Positions 25,606 through 33,396 of a stretch of DNA of 64,000 bases are shown here, one piece after another. A model generated the notes under the pieces. The model was not told the origin of the DNA. It was given only the letters and a program-made list of their open reading frames with translations, and did no database searches. The stretch's first letter is position 1. Each line of letters opens with the position of its first letter. Source of the stretch: SLFH01 sp050486265 (lineage in GTDB: Bacteria; Planctomycetota; Phycisphaerae; Phycisphaerales; UBA1924); NCBI GenBank assembly GCA_050486265.1, contig JBJHCY010000008.1, positions 50,355-114,354 of the forward strand, written 5' to 3'. The position numbers were made by a program, and so were the translations under genes.

Positions 25606-26925
25606 ATGGGACGCAACGGTTGGATGATGAACGCTGTTCGAGCCGGCCTCGCAGCCGGCGTGGTTATTGGCGCGATGCCCGCCTCCGGGCAGATCGCCCG
25701 CGAGGGTTCCGGCGAGCGACGCACGGCCCTGAACCAGATGGAGCGTCAGCCAGTCCCCGCCGCGGTCTGGGAGAGCCTCGGCGCCTGGGTCGGCGACGAG
25801 CCGGTCACCGCCGCAGACCGCAACGGCAAGGTCGTCCTCGTCGTCACCTGGGCGGGCTGGTTCCCCAACTCGCACCGCGGCCTCCAGACCGCACAGGCGC
25901 TCCACGACCGCCACGCCGAAGACGGGCTGGTGGTCATCGGCGTCCACAACCCACGCGGCTTCGGCGCACGCAGCGAGTCGGTCCTCGGGGCCAACGCCGT
26001 GAAGTTCCCCGCCGCACACGACGCGGGCGGCAAGTTCTACGAGCACTTCCGCGTCCAGCAGGACCCCGAGTACTACCTGTTCGACCGCGCCGGCCAGCTC
26101 CGCTTCGCCCACCTCTCCTCGTCCTCGCTCAACGAGGCGACCCGTCTCCTGCTCTCAGAGAGCTACGACGACGCCTCCACGCTCAACCAGCGTCTTGCGA
26201 TGTCGCAGGCCGAGCGTGAGCGCGAGCTCCGCAGGATCCGTGCGATCAACGAAGATGTCGATCTCAGGGCCCTGCCCGAGATCCCCTTCATGCAGCCCGA
26301 CGAGCAGGCGTACAAGGACGCCCGGTTCCCGGAGATGCCCAGGCGTCGTGACAACTGGGGCAACGAGCGCGAGGTGCCCTACGCGGCGGAACTGCCCGAG
26401 GAAGGCTGGGTGGGGCAGAAGCCCGCGATGGACGGACGCGTCACGGTCGTCTATTTCTGGAGCCCGCTGATCTACCAGAGCCACGAGCGTCGCATGCCGC
26501 AGATGGAAGCCATCCAACGCAGGCTCGGGCGTGATGTCGTGGTGGTGGGGGTGTTGATGCCCCACTGGGACGACCAGAACACATGGAATCAGGATCAGCG
26601 TGATATTGAAGAGCAGGCCGAGCGGCTGCAGAAGGCGACCGACGGCTTCCTCCGCAACCGGCGCATCGGCCACGCTGTTCTCATCGACCCGCAGCGGAGC
26701 GTGTTCCCCTCGCTCCAGCCTACCGAGCAGCACAACTACGGCAACAACGCTTGGCCAGCAAACCGCGTGTTCATCATCTCGTCCGACAGCCAGGTTCGTT
26801 GGCACGGGTTCGTCGCCGCCGGCTTTGAAGGCATCCTCGACCGGATCGTCGCCAACGATCCCGGCGTTCAGGCCCGGCGCGAGGTCGAGGCCGAGTACAT
26901 CCGCGCCCAGCGAAGCGAGCGGTGA
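25606..26925 (+). CDS. Exported protein with two cysteine-free thioredoxin-like domains
   Basis: A 439-residue protein with a signal peptide (residues about 1-28; VRAGLAAGVVIGAMPASGQ). Two thioredoxin/TlpA-like units follow. Unit 1 (about 45-175) has GKVVLVVTWAGWFPNSHRG where a redox TlpA has FWASWCxxC, then VVIGVHNPRG and a strand pair EYYLFDRAGQLRF. Unit 2 (about 270-430) has GRVTVVYFWSPLIYQSHERR and VVVGVLMP, then RVFIISSDSQVRWHG. There is no cysteine in the whole protein, so it cannot be a thiol oxidoreductase. The linker is a charged helix. The ATG has GGAGG upstream, and the stop overlaps the trmL start. Confidence 0.75.
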   Translation: MGRNGWMMNAVRAGLAAGVVIGAMPASGQIAREGSGERRTALNQMERQPVPAAVWESLGAWVGDEPVTAADRNGKVVLVVTWAGWFPNSHRGLQTAQALHDRHAEDGLVVIGVHNPRGFGARSESVLGANAVKFPAAHDAGGKFYEHFRVQQDPEYYLFDRAGQLRFAHLSSSSLNEATRLLLSESYDDASTLNQRLAMSQAERERELRRIRAINEDVDLRALPEIPFMQPDEQAYKDARFPEMPRRRDNWGNEREVPYAAELPEEGWVGQKPAMDGRVTVVYFWSPLIYQSHERRMPQMEAIQRRLGRDVVVVGVLMPHWDDQNTWNQDQRDIEEQAERLQKATDGFLRNRRIGHAVLIDPQRSVFPSLQPTEQHNYGNNAWPANRVFIISSDSQVRWHGFVAAGFEGILDRIVANDPGVQARREVEAEYIRAQRSER

Positions 26926-27515
26926 GGGATCCCACTGCCCCGGCGTTCGGTGGAGCGACCGCCGGGCCGCTCGCCCATGTCGTCCTGCACCGGCCCGAGA
27001 TCCCCAACAACACCGGCAACATCGGGCGCACATGTGTCGCCCTCGGCGCGGCGCTGCACCTGATCCGCCCCATCGGTTTCGACCTCTCGGAGAAAGCCTG
27101 CCGCAGGGCCGGGCTCGACTACTGGCCCCGGCTCCGCCTGTCTGACTACGCCGGCTGGGACTGGTACCGCGCCGCGTGGCGGGGCGTCACGCCCTGGCTG
27201 CTGACGACCCGCGCAACCCGCACCATCTTCGAGGCCGAGTTCCGTCACGGCGACCACTTCGTCTTCGGCTCGGAAACCTCCGGCCTGCCCCCAGAGGTCC
27301 TCGACGAATTCCCGGACAGAGCCCTCGCCCTCCCGATGGTCCAGCAGGAACGCTCCTTGAACCTCGCCACCGCCGTCACACCGGTGCTCTATGAGTTTGT
27401 TCGGAAAATGATTGCAATTGGGGTGGTCCGCATCGACCCGAGCGGGCGGCTGATCCGCCCCGAATCTTCGCCTCAGGGGGCGAACCCCGTTCCGGCGGGG
27501 GCGTACAACTCATAG
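26922..27515 (+). CDS. trmL: tRNA (cytidine/uridine-34-2'-O)-methyltransferase TrmL
   Basis: A 197-residue protein of the minimal SPOUT class that methylates the wobble base of leucine tRNAs. It shows HRPEIPNNTGNIGRTCVALG, LHLIRPIGFDLSEKACRRAG, LDYWP, FGSETSGLPPEVLD and the knot motif ALPMVQQERSLNLATAV. The start is GTG at 26922, overlapping the preceding stop as GTGA, so translation is probably coupled. The tail after residue 165 is an extension of about 30 residues not needed for the fold. Confidence 0.94.
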   Translation: MRDPTAPAFGGATAGPLAHVVLHRPEIPNNTGNIGRTCVALGAALHLIRPIGFDLSEKACRRAGLDYWPRLRLSDYAGWDWYRAAWRGVTPWLLTTRATRTIFEAEFRHGDHFVFGSETSGLPPEVLDEFPDRALALPMVQQERSLNLATAVTPVLYEFVRKMIAIGVVRIDPSGRLIRPESSPQGANPVPAGAYNS

Positions 27516-27619
27516 AACGCAACCGGTCGGGGCCGAAACAGCGGCATCCGGCATTCCGATTCCTCCTCTCTCCTCCAGTGTCCCGCCCTCCTCCGAGAGG
27601 GTGGTACACTTTTTGGACC

Positions 27620-27850
27620 ATGGCACGGAAGCGCAACATCCCGGCGGCGTGTGTTCTCGGCCTCCCCGCTCTCGCGGCCGGTGTCCTTCTGCTCGGGGGC
27701 TGCCAGCGATCGCTCTTCAGCGACAACGCAGACCGTACCCCGTTCGACCGCTACGACAGGATCCAGAACCAGTACGCCGTCCCGTTCGTCTACGACGAGT
27801 ACGGAACACGCGTGCCCAATCTCCGCGCCCGGCTTCTGCCCCGCGATTGA
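27620..27850 (+). CDS. Small lipoprotein, unknown function
   Basis: A 76-residue protein. The first 27 residues are a lipoprotein signal with basic start (MARKRN), hydrophobic core (LGLPALAAGVLLL) and lipobox LGGC, predicting lipid attachment at the Cys. The mature part is only about 50 residues with aromatic and charged residues (PFDRYDRIQNQYAVPFVYDE) and ends in LRARLLPRD. I chose ATG 27620 over the upstream in-frame start because TACACT ends nine bases before it, as expected for a leaderless gene. No function known. Confidence 0.7.
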   Translation: MARKRNIPAACVLGLPALAAGVLLLGGCQRSLFSDNADRTPFDRYDRIQNQYAVPFVYDEYGTRVPNLRARLLPRD

Positions 27851-28116
27851 CCGGTCTCGAACTCTCAGGGCCGATCCCGAGTGTGGATCCGATGGGGATT
27901 CTGCGTCGCTACCGCTGTCGGTTGCGGGACCGAAGATGAATCCCAGCAGTGTGACGCTTACTGTGTCGGTCTGATTCCGGGCAGAAAGTCGCGGCAGGAC
28001 GCCGCGGGTGTTGCGCCTCGGGGCGTGCCCCTTTGGAATTGCAAGAGATCCGGCCTGTCGGCCCGATGGTGTGACGCATCACGAGGATCGACGCCACCGC
28101 TTGCGAGTTGGGCAGG

Positions 28117-28809
28117 ATGTCAAAGAACCGACGAACACAGCACGGACGAGCCCGACGCACCTCAAAGAAGCCGCAGGCGGTCTCCAAGCGCACGAAGGTC
28201 GTTTGGACCGCCCTGGCGCTCTCGATGGGCGCCGCCGTCAGCGTGCTCGCCGTCGCCGGGGGCGACGCAAGCCCCACGCTCCCGACCCGCGCCATCCCCG
28301 CCGCCGCCGCAGTCGCGACGCCCGCCTCGCTCGAGTCCGCCTTCTCGACCGAGGCCCCCGTCGACGCCGAACGCTGGAGGGCGATCGTGATCTACCACTC
28401 CGGCTCGCCCTACGGCAACGCCGAGTCGATCGGCCGACGCCACGAGAATCTCGGCCTCCAAGGCCTGGGCTACCACTTCGTTGTCGGCAACGGCAGCGGC
28501 CTGCCCGACGGCGCGGTCGAACTCGGCTTCCGCTGGCTCCGCCAGCTCCCGGGCGCCCATGCGACAGGGCCCTACGCCGACTGGTACGACCAGCACGCGA
28601 TAGGCATCTGTCTGGTCGGGCACGGCAACCGACGCCCGTTTACGCGTGCGCAGATGTCCCGCGTGATCAGCCTCGTCCGGGTGCTCTCGCGTGAGCTGGA
28701 CATCCCGCCCGAGCGGATTTACCTCCACAGCGACATCGCCTCGACCGACGCGCCCGGCTGGCACTTCCCCGAGGCGAGCTTCCGCGAGCAGATCGCCTCG
28801 GGCCGTTGA
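28117..28809 (+). CDS. Membrane-anchored N-acetylmuramoyl-L-alanine amidase-like protein
   Basis: A 230-residue protein. The basic N-terminus (SKNRRTQHGRARRTSKK) precedes a single helix (VVWTALALSMGAAVSVLAVAG), so it is anchored with the domain outside. The domain from about residue 90 resembles the amidase_2/PGRP fold: RAIVIYHSGSPYGNAESIG with the first zinc His, LGYHFVVGNGSGLPDG, AIGICLVGHGN and a final HSDIASTDAPGWHFP. In the standard fold the second His and an Asp/Cys in this last segment complete the metal site; a Cys is not present here, so the Asp may serve. The substrate is probably peptidoglycan or a related peptide. ATG 28117 is preferred over the upstream TTG. Confidence 0.75.
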   Translation: MSKNRRTQHGRARRTSKKPQAVSKRTKVVWTALALSMGAAVSVLAVAGGDASPTLPTRAIPAAAAVATPASLESAFSTEAPVDAERWRAIVIYHSGSPYGNAESIGRRHENLGLQGLGYHFVVGNGSGLPDGAVELGFRWLRQLPGAHATGPYADWYDQHAIGICLVGHGNRRPFTRAQMSRVISLVRVLSRELDIPPERIYLHSDIASTDAPGWHFPEASFREQIASGR

Positions 28810-28982
28810 AGCGTTCGCAGAGGCGGGTTGAATCACCTACCATTTTCGGGGTTGGGCGGTCTGTGTGACGCTTGAGGCCGCTGTCGACTGTGCGGGTACG
28901 GCTTGACTCGGGGTCGGAGAGAGCGAAACTCAGCCTCTTCGGAGGCGGTCGGCGGGCCGATATGCCACTTGTCGCAACCCGT

Positions 28983-29009
28983 CGGCGGATTGCTGCGAAC
29001 AATCCGCCG
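28983..29009 (+). repeat. Perfect 10-bp hairpin upstream of the kinase gene
   Basis: CGGCGGATTG and CAATCCGCCG with a seven-base loop, in the 264-base gap between the amidase and kinase genes. It lies 15 bases before a second, terminator-like hairpin, and the two together may form a structured leader. Confidence 0.6.
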
Positions 29010-29023
29010 TCCCGTTGCCCGCT

Positions 29024-29047
29024 GGCCGGCTTTCCGGCCTTTCTTTT
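29024..29047 (+). terminator. Intrinsic terminator-like hairpin ahead of the kinase gene
   Basis: GGCCGG and CCGGCC with a CTTT loop, followed by TTTCTTTT. The stem is short but GC-rich, and the U-tract is good. It may end the amidase transcript or act as an attenuator, because the kinase start is only 27 bases downstream. Confidence 0.5.
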
Positions 29048-29073
29048 CAGGCACGGGCCGCGCCGGTCCGTCC

Positions 29074-30042
29074 ATGGAGGATGAGAACCAACCGGTCCCG
29101 GCTATTCTCAGCCGGGCACACCAAGGTGTTGAAGGGATTACGGGCAGTCGCGTGGAGTTGAAGAAAGGCGATCTCGTCGAGAACTTCCGGATCATGGCCG
29201 AGCTCGGCCGTGGCGCGGCGTCGATCATCTACCTCGCACAGGACACCAAGACCAAGCAGATCCGTGCGCTCAAGCATGTGATCAAGACCAACCCCAAGGA
29301 CCAGCGCTTCCTCGACCAGGCCGAAGCGGAGGCCAAGGTCTCCAAGGACCTCAACCACCCCGGCATCCGAACCATCGACCGCGTTGTCCGCAAGGGCAGC
29401 TTCCTCTCGACCAAGGAACTGTTCCTGGTGATGGAGCTCGTCGACGGGGTCAGCATGGAGGCCCAGCCCCCCAAGACCTTCGAGCACGCCGTCGCCATCT
29501 TCGAGCAGGCCGCCAGGGCGCTGGCGCACATGCACGACCGCGGCTGGGTCCACGCGGACATGAAGCCCAACAACATCATCGTGGACGCCTACGGGCGGGC
29601 CAAGGTGATCGATCTCGGCCAGGCCTGCAAGATCGGGACGATCAAAGAGCGCATCCAGGGCACGCCGGACTACATCGCCCCAGAGCAGGTGCACCGTCGC
29701 GAAATCACGCCCAAGACCGACATCTACAACCTCGGCGCCGCGATGTACTGGGTGCTCACGCGCCACCACATCCCCACCGCCCTGGCCAAAGACACCGACA
29801 GCCTGATGGGCTCGATCGACGACGCGCTGCTCGAGAAGCCAAAGCCCGCCATCGAGCTGAACCCAAAGATCAACCGCCACCTCAACGACCTGATCATGCA
29901 GTGCGTCGAGGTCCGCCCCGAAGACCGTCCCGAGTCGATGGAGCTGGTCGCAGACAAGCTCAACCTCGTGCACGGCATCCTGCTGGCCAACTCCGGCAAG
30001 GGCAAAGAGTCCGTCCGCCAGCCCAACGCCGAGTCGGCGTGA
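29074..30042 (+). CDS. Soluble Hanks-type Ser/Thr protein kinase
   Basis: A 322-residue protein consisting almost only of a kinase domain. The Gly-rich loop is LGRGAAS (about residues 44-50), the ATP lysine is in IRALKHV (K67), the catalytic loop is HADMKPNN (about 160-167), the metal-binding motif is DLG (180-182) where DFG is usual, and the activation segment ends in GTPDYIAPEQ. HAD instead of HRD makes it a non-RD kinase, so activation-loop phosphorylation may not be the main switch. No membrane helix or sensor domain follows, unlike most planctomycete kinases. The metallophosphatase gene starts eight bases after its stop. The start is not certain; no ribosome-binding site is visible. Confidence 0.93.
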   Translation: MEDENQPVPAILSRAHQGVEGITGSRVELKKGDLVENFRIMAELGRGAASIIYLAQDTKTKQIRALKHVIKTNPKDQRFLDQAEAEAKVSKDLNHPGIRTIDRVVRKGSFLSTKELFLVMELVDGVSMEAQPPKTFEHAVAIFEQAARALAHMHDRGWVHADMKPNNIIVDAYGRAKVIDLGQACKIGTIKERIQGTPDYIAPEQVHRREITPKTDIYNLGAAMYWVLTRHHIPTALAKDTDSLMGSIDDALLEKPKPAIELNPKINRHLNDLIMQCVEVRPEDRPESMELVADKLNLVHGILLANSGKGKESVRQPNAESA

Positions 30043-30049
30043 GCCCGGG

Positions 30050-30940
30050 GTGATCGGAATCGACCTCACATCCGCCGACGAGGTGTGCCGCGTGCTCGAC
30101 GAGGGCGCGCGGGCCTGCCGCGACGCCGCCTGCCGCAAGGGCTCGATCGATGTCATCGACGCCCCGGGCAAACTGATCGCCACCGGCGACCTGCACGACA
30201 ACCCGATCCACTTCCAGAAGGTCGTCGAGGCGGCGGGCATGGCCGGCGACAGCATCGACCCCGACAACGCCGCCCACCTCACCCTCCACGAACTCATCCA
30301 CTCCGACCGGCTGATGAACGGGATGGACTTCAGCCACCGGGCGCTGGTGCGCGTTGCGGCCCTGAAGGCCGCCTTCCCAGAGAAGGTGCATGTGCTCCTG
30401 GCCAACCACGAACTCAGCCAAGTGATCGGCGCGGGCATCGTCAAGGACGGCGTCCGCGTCGTCGAGGCGTTCAACGCCGGCGTCGAGTATGTCTTCGGCG
30501 ACGAGGCCGAGCGCGTCGAGGAGGCGATCGCGGGTTTCATCTGGGCGATGCCCCTGGCCCTGCGCTGCCGCACGGCCCGAGGCGACATCCTCTGCGCCCA
30601 CAGCGTGCCCGGGGTCGGCATGATGTCGCGGTTCGACGGCACAGTCCTCGACCGCGAGCTGACCGAGGAGGACTACGCGCCCCGGCGAGGCGCCGCCCAC
30701 CTCATGGTCTGGGGACGCGGCTACGACGCCGACCAGCTCGTCGACCTCGTCGAGCGGTGGGGGGTCAACCTGTTCATCCTCGGGCACGAGCACGCCGAGA
30801 ACGGCGTCAGGCTCGTCCCGCCCAACGCGATCGTGCTCAACTCCGACCACGAGCGGGGCGTCTACCTCCCCATCGACCTGAGCGACCCGCCCAGAGACGC
30901 CGCCGAGGCCATGGCCGGCGTCGTCCCCCTCGGGCTCTGA
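30050..30940 (+). CDS. Calcineurin-type metallophosphoesterase, probable partner of the adjacent kinase
   Basis: A 296-residue protein with the di-metal phosphoesterase motifs in order: TGDLHDNP (about 45-52), a NHE motif (LLANHELSQV, about 117-126), AHS near residue 184 and GHEHAENG near 244-251. The order and spacing fit the PPP/calcineurin superfamily rather than PPM phosphatases. It starts with GTG eight bases after the kinase stop, so the two are almost certainly cotranscribed, suggesting reversible phosphorylation of a common target. Whether it removes phosphate from proteins or from small molecules cannot be settled from sequence. Confidence 0.82.
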   Translation: MIGIDLTSADEVCRVLDEGARACRDAACRKGSIDVIDAPGKLIATGDLHDNPIHFQKVVEAAGMAGDSIDPDNAAHLTLHELIHSDRLMNGMDFSHRALVRVAALKAAFPEKVHVLLANHELSQVIGAGIVKDGVRVVEAFNAGVEYVFGDEAERVEEAIAGFIWAMPLALRCRTARGDILCAHSVPGVGMMSRFDGTVLDRELTEEDYAPRRGAAHLMVWGRGYDADQLVDLVERWGVNLFILGHEHAENGVRLVPPNAIVLNSDHERGVYLPIDLSDPPRDAAEAMAGVVPLGL

Positions 30941-30970
30941 TCTCTGCTACGCGGCCGAAGTGTCTTGCTC

Positions 30971-30999
30971 CTGTGGCACTGGCGGCTTGTCCGCCAGTG
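30971..30999. repeat. Hairpin repeat copy 2
   Basis: CTGTGG then the CACTGGCGG / CCGCCAGTG stem with CTTGT loop. It is in inverted orientation to copy 3, 60 bases away, so the pair can also fold into one long stem. Between them is the palindrome CCCGGCTC-GCC-GAGCCGGG (31016-31034). Confidence 0.9.
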
Positions 31000-31059
31000 T
31001 GCTCCCCCCGTGCGGCCCGGCTCGCCGAGCCGGGTGCTGTACGCATTGATGACAGGAAA

Positions 31060-31088
31060 CACTGGTGGGCAAGCCGCCAGTGCCACAG
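31060..31088. repeat. Hairpin repeat copy 3
   Basis: CACTGGTGG / CCGCCAGTG with GCAAG loop and CCACAG tail; one stem base differs from the consensus, giving a T-G type mismatch. It is paired with copy 2 in the 255-base gap between the phosphatase and glyA. No gene is seen in that gap. Confidence 0.85.
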
Positions 31089-31195
31089 GTCGTGAAGTCT
31101 TTGGTCATCGGCGGGATGTTCGCCCGGGCGAGACGCCCGCGCCCCGCGCCACACCCCACACCCCACATCCCACGCCCCACACCCTACACTGCCCC

Positions 31196-32509
31196 ATGGC
31201 CCACGATCCCATCGCCGACGCCGTGCTGAAGCTCATCCGCGTGCAGGACCCCGACGCCGCGGGCATGCTCGAACGCGAGACCGAGCGCCAGCAGAACACC
31301 ATCGAGCTGATCGCCAGCGAGAACCACGCCAGCGCCGCGGTCATGCACGCCGCAGGAACATGCCTGACCAACAAGTACGCCGAGGGCTACCCCGGTGCCC
31401 GCTACTACGGCGGGTGCGAGTTCCACGACCAGGTCGAAGACCTCGCCCGCGACCGGGCCAAGAAGCTCTTCAACTGCCGCTTCGCCAATGTGCAGCCCCA
31501 CTCGGGCGCGCAGGCCAACGCCGCCGTCTTCCTCGCCCTCCTCCAGCCCGGCGACACCTTCGCCTCGCTGGAACTCTCCGACGGCGGGCACCTCAGCCAC
31601 GGGCTGAAGGTCAACATCTCCGGCAAGTGGTTCAAGCCCGTCCACTACCCCCTGCACTACGACGAGAACCACCCCGACTTCGAACGCATCGACTACGACG
31701 CCGTCGAGAAGGTCTGCATGGAGCACAAGCCCAAGCTCCTCATGTGCGGCTACTCGGCCTACCCCCGCGTCATCGACTTCGAGAAGTTCCGCAAAATCGC
31801 CGACAAGTGCGGCGCCCTGCTCCACGCCGACATCGCCCACATCGCCGGCCTCGTCGCCTCGGGCGAGCACCCCTCCCCCTTCCCGCACTGCGATGTCGTC
31901 ACCACAACGACGCACAAGACCCTCCGCGGTCCCCGCGGCGGCCTGATCCTCACCGACAACGAAGAGCTCGCCAAGAAGTTCGATCGCGCCGTCTTCCCGG
32001 GCACCCAGGGCGGCCCGCTGATGCACATCGTGCTCGCCAAGGCCGTCGCCTTCGGCGAGGCCCTCCGCCCTGAGTTCAAGGCGTACCAGAAACAGGTCAA
32101 GGCCAACGCCAAGGCCCTCGCCGGCGCGCTCGTCGAGCTCGGCTACCGCATCACCAGCGGCGGCACCGAGAACCACCTCATGCTCGTCGACCTCCGCGCC
32201 CGCGACGCCGAGCTGACCGGCGCAGACGCCGAGAAGTGGCTCGAAGCCGCCGGCATCATCTGCAACAAGAACGGGGTCCCCCGCGACCCCCGCTCCCCCC
32301 GCGTCACCAGCGGCCTGCGTCTGGGCTCGCCCGCCGCCACGACGCGCGGCTTCGGCGAGGCCGAAATGAAGACCGTCGCGTCCTTCATCGACCGCGTCCT
32401 CCAGGCCAAGGGCGACAAGGCCGAGACCGCCCGCGTCCGGAGCGAGGTCCGCGAGCTGTGCGCGAGGTTCCCCCTCTACGCCCAGCAGCACGCGGGCGCC
32501 GCCTCGTAA
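31196..32509 (+). CDS. glyA: Serine hydroxymethyltransferase
   Basis: A 437-residue PLP enzyme that interconverts serine and glycine with tetrahydrofolate. Motifs are IELIASENHASAAVMHA, NKYAEGYPGARYYGGCEF, NVQPHSGAQANAAVF, the PLP-lysine segment TTTTHKTLRGPRGG and the C-terminal TSGLRLGSPAATTRGF. It is complete and of normal length. ATG 31196 follows TACACT by only five bases and there is no ribosome-binding site, so a leaderless mRNA is likely. The promoter lies in a C-rich stretch of repeated CACACCCCA-like units that also precedes the transglutaminase gene at 48975. Confidence 0.97.
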   Translation: MAHDPIADAVLKLIRVQDPDAAGMLERETERQQNTIELIASENHASAAVMHAAGTCLTNKYAEGYPGARYYGGCEFHDQVEDLARDRAKKLFNCRFANVQPHSGAQANAAVFLALLQPGDTFASLELSDGGHLSHGLKVNISGKWFKPVHYPLHYDENHPDFERIDYDAVEKVCMEHKPKLLMCGYSAYPRVIDFEKFRKIADKCGALLHADIAHIAGLVASGEHPSPFPHCDVVTTTTHKTLRGPRGGLILTDNEELAKKFDRAVFPGTQGGPLMHIVLAKAVAFGEALRPEFKAYQKQVKANAKALAGALVELGYRITSGGTENHLMLVDLRARDAELTGADAEKWLEAAGIICNKNGVPRDPRSPRVTSGLRLGSPAATTRGFGEAEMKTVASFIDRVLQAKGDKAETARVRSEVRELCARFPLYAQQHAGAAS

Positions 32510-32557
32510 AGAGATCGGGTCCGGAGCGTCGATACGGTCTTCACCGGAGACCCAGCC

Positions 32558-32998
32558 GTGCAAGAACTGCATGAAGTGAAGCCGTCGGGGATCGCCCGCG
32601 CCGGGCGGCGCACGATCGTGCCCGCGACCGTCGCGATGCTGCTGACAGGGTGCGGGCAGCGTGAATCACGCGAACTCATCAGCCGCGAGGTCGAGGTCGA
32701 GGCCGGCTCGGCCGTGATCTTCTCGCACTCCTTCCGCCTCGACGACCAGCGCCGCCATGTGCTCTTCGAGGCGACCTCACTCTCGGGCGGGCCGATCAAC
32801 GGCGCGATCATCATCAAAACGCCGCAGGGAGAGGAACGGCTCTCGGCGACCAACGCCGTCACCGAGTCGCACGGCTCGCACAGCATCCGCCTGACCCACT
32901 TCGGCGAGCCCGGCCCCTACGAGGCCCTGCTCACCCCCGTCGACACCGAGCGGGCGTACCGCGTCCGCGTGCGCCTCGTCGTCCACTCGGGGCGGTAG
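32558..32998 (+). CDS. Putative lipoprotein, unknown function
   Basis: A 146-residue protein starting at GTG with CCGGAGA eight bases upstream. The N-terminus is atypically polar for about 20 residues, then VPATVAMLLTGCGQ gives a short hydrophobic stretch and a lipobox-like LTGC. The mature part is strand-rich (VIFSHSFRLDDQRRHVLFEA, YRVRVRLVVHSG) and probably a small beta-sandwich. It follows glyA by 48 bases. No family recognised. Confidence 0.6.
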   Translation: MQELHEVKPSGIARAGRRTIVPATVAMLLTGCGQRESRELISREVEVEAGSAVIFSHSFRLDDQRRHVLFEATSLSGGPINGAIIIKTPQGEERLSATNAVTESHGSHSIRLTHFGEPGPYEALLTPVDTERAYRVRVRLVVHSGR

Positions 32999-33027
32999 GG
33001 CACGAGCGCCTGGCCCGGCAAGCGATC

Positions 33028-33324
33028 TCAGTCGTTCTCGCCCGTCGCCTCGCGCACGATGCCCTCGTCGCGCGAATCGCTCTTGTGGTACGCGCTCCGC
33101 CCCTGCGAGTACTTCTCCGGCGAGATCTTCAGGTCCGGCGTCTCGCCCCGCTTGTGCTGCGCGTGCAGGTGCTTGAGGAACGGCACGCACCACTGACACC
33201 CCGTCCCAGCCGAAAGACACTCCGAGATCAACGACGCGACCGGCGGGTCCTCACGGTTGAGGTAGGTCCGGATCTTCCTGAGTGAGACACGGAAGCAGAG
33301 GCAGACTTGGTCGTCGGGATCCAT
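33028..33324 (-). CDS. BFD-like [2Fe-2S]-binding protein
   Basis: A 98-residue protein. The BFD-type cluster site is VCLCFRVSLRKIRTYL near the start and CLSAGTGCQWCVPFLKHL further on, giving the C.C and CxxC pairs of bacterioferritin-associated ferredoxin and NirB-like helix-hairpin domains. The last 40 residues are a charged extension without homology that I recognise. ATG 33324 is preferred; a TTG seven codons upstream is possible. The gene is convergent with the lipoprotein gene, 29 bases apart. The electron-transfer partner is unknown. Confidence 0.75.
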   Translation of the reverse strand: MDPDDQVCLCFRVSLRKIRTYLNREDPPVASLISECLSAGTGCQWCVPFLKHLHAQHKRGETPDLKISPEKYSQGRSAYHKSDSRDEGIVREATGEND

Positions 33325-33396
33325 CGCCTGATTGTTGCAGGTCAAGACAGAAGAATCCGCACACGGTCAATGAATCGGTCGATGCCGGCGCCCGGC

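Noticed and set aside
27851..28116. 266-base gap inspected for a tRNA or small RNA
   Set aside because: No T-arm GGTTCGANNCC, acceptor pairing or promoter-terminator pair is visible, so nothing is called.
28903..29073. N-terminal extension of the kinase starting at 28903
   Set aside because: The added 57 residues are low complexity, encode the two hairpins and the U-tract, and show no kinase-related sequence.
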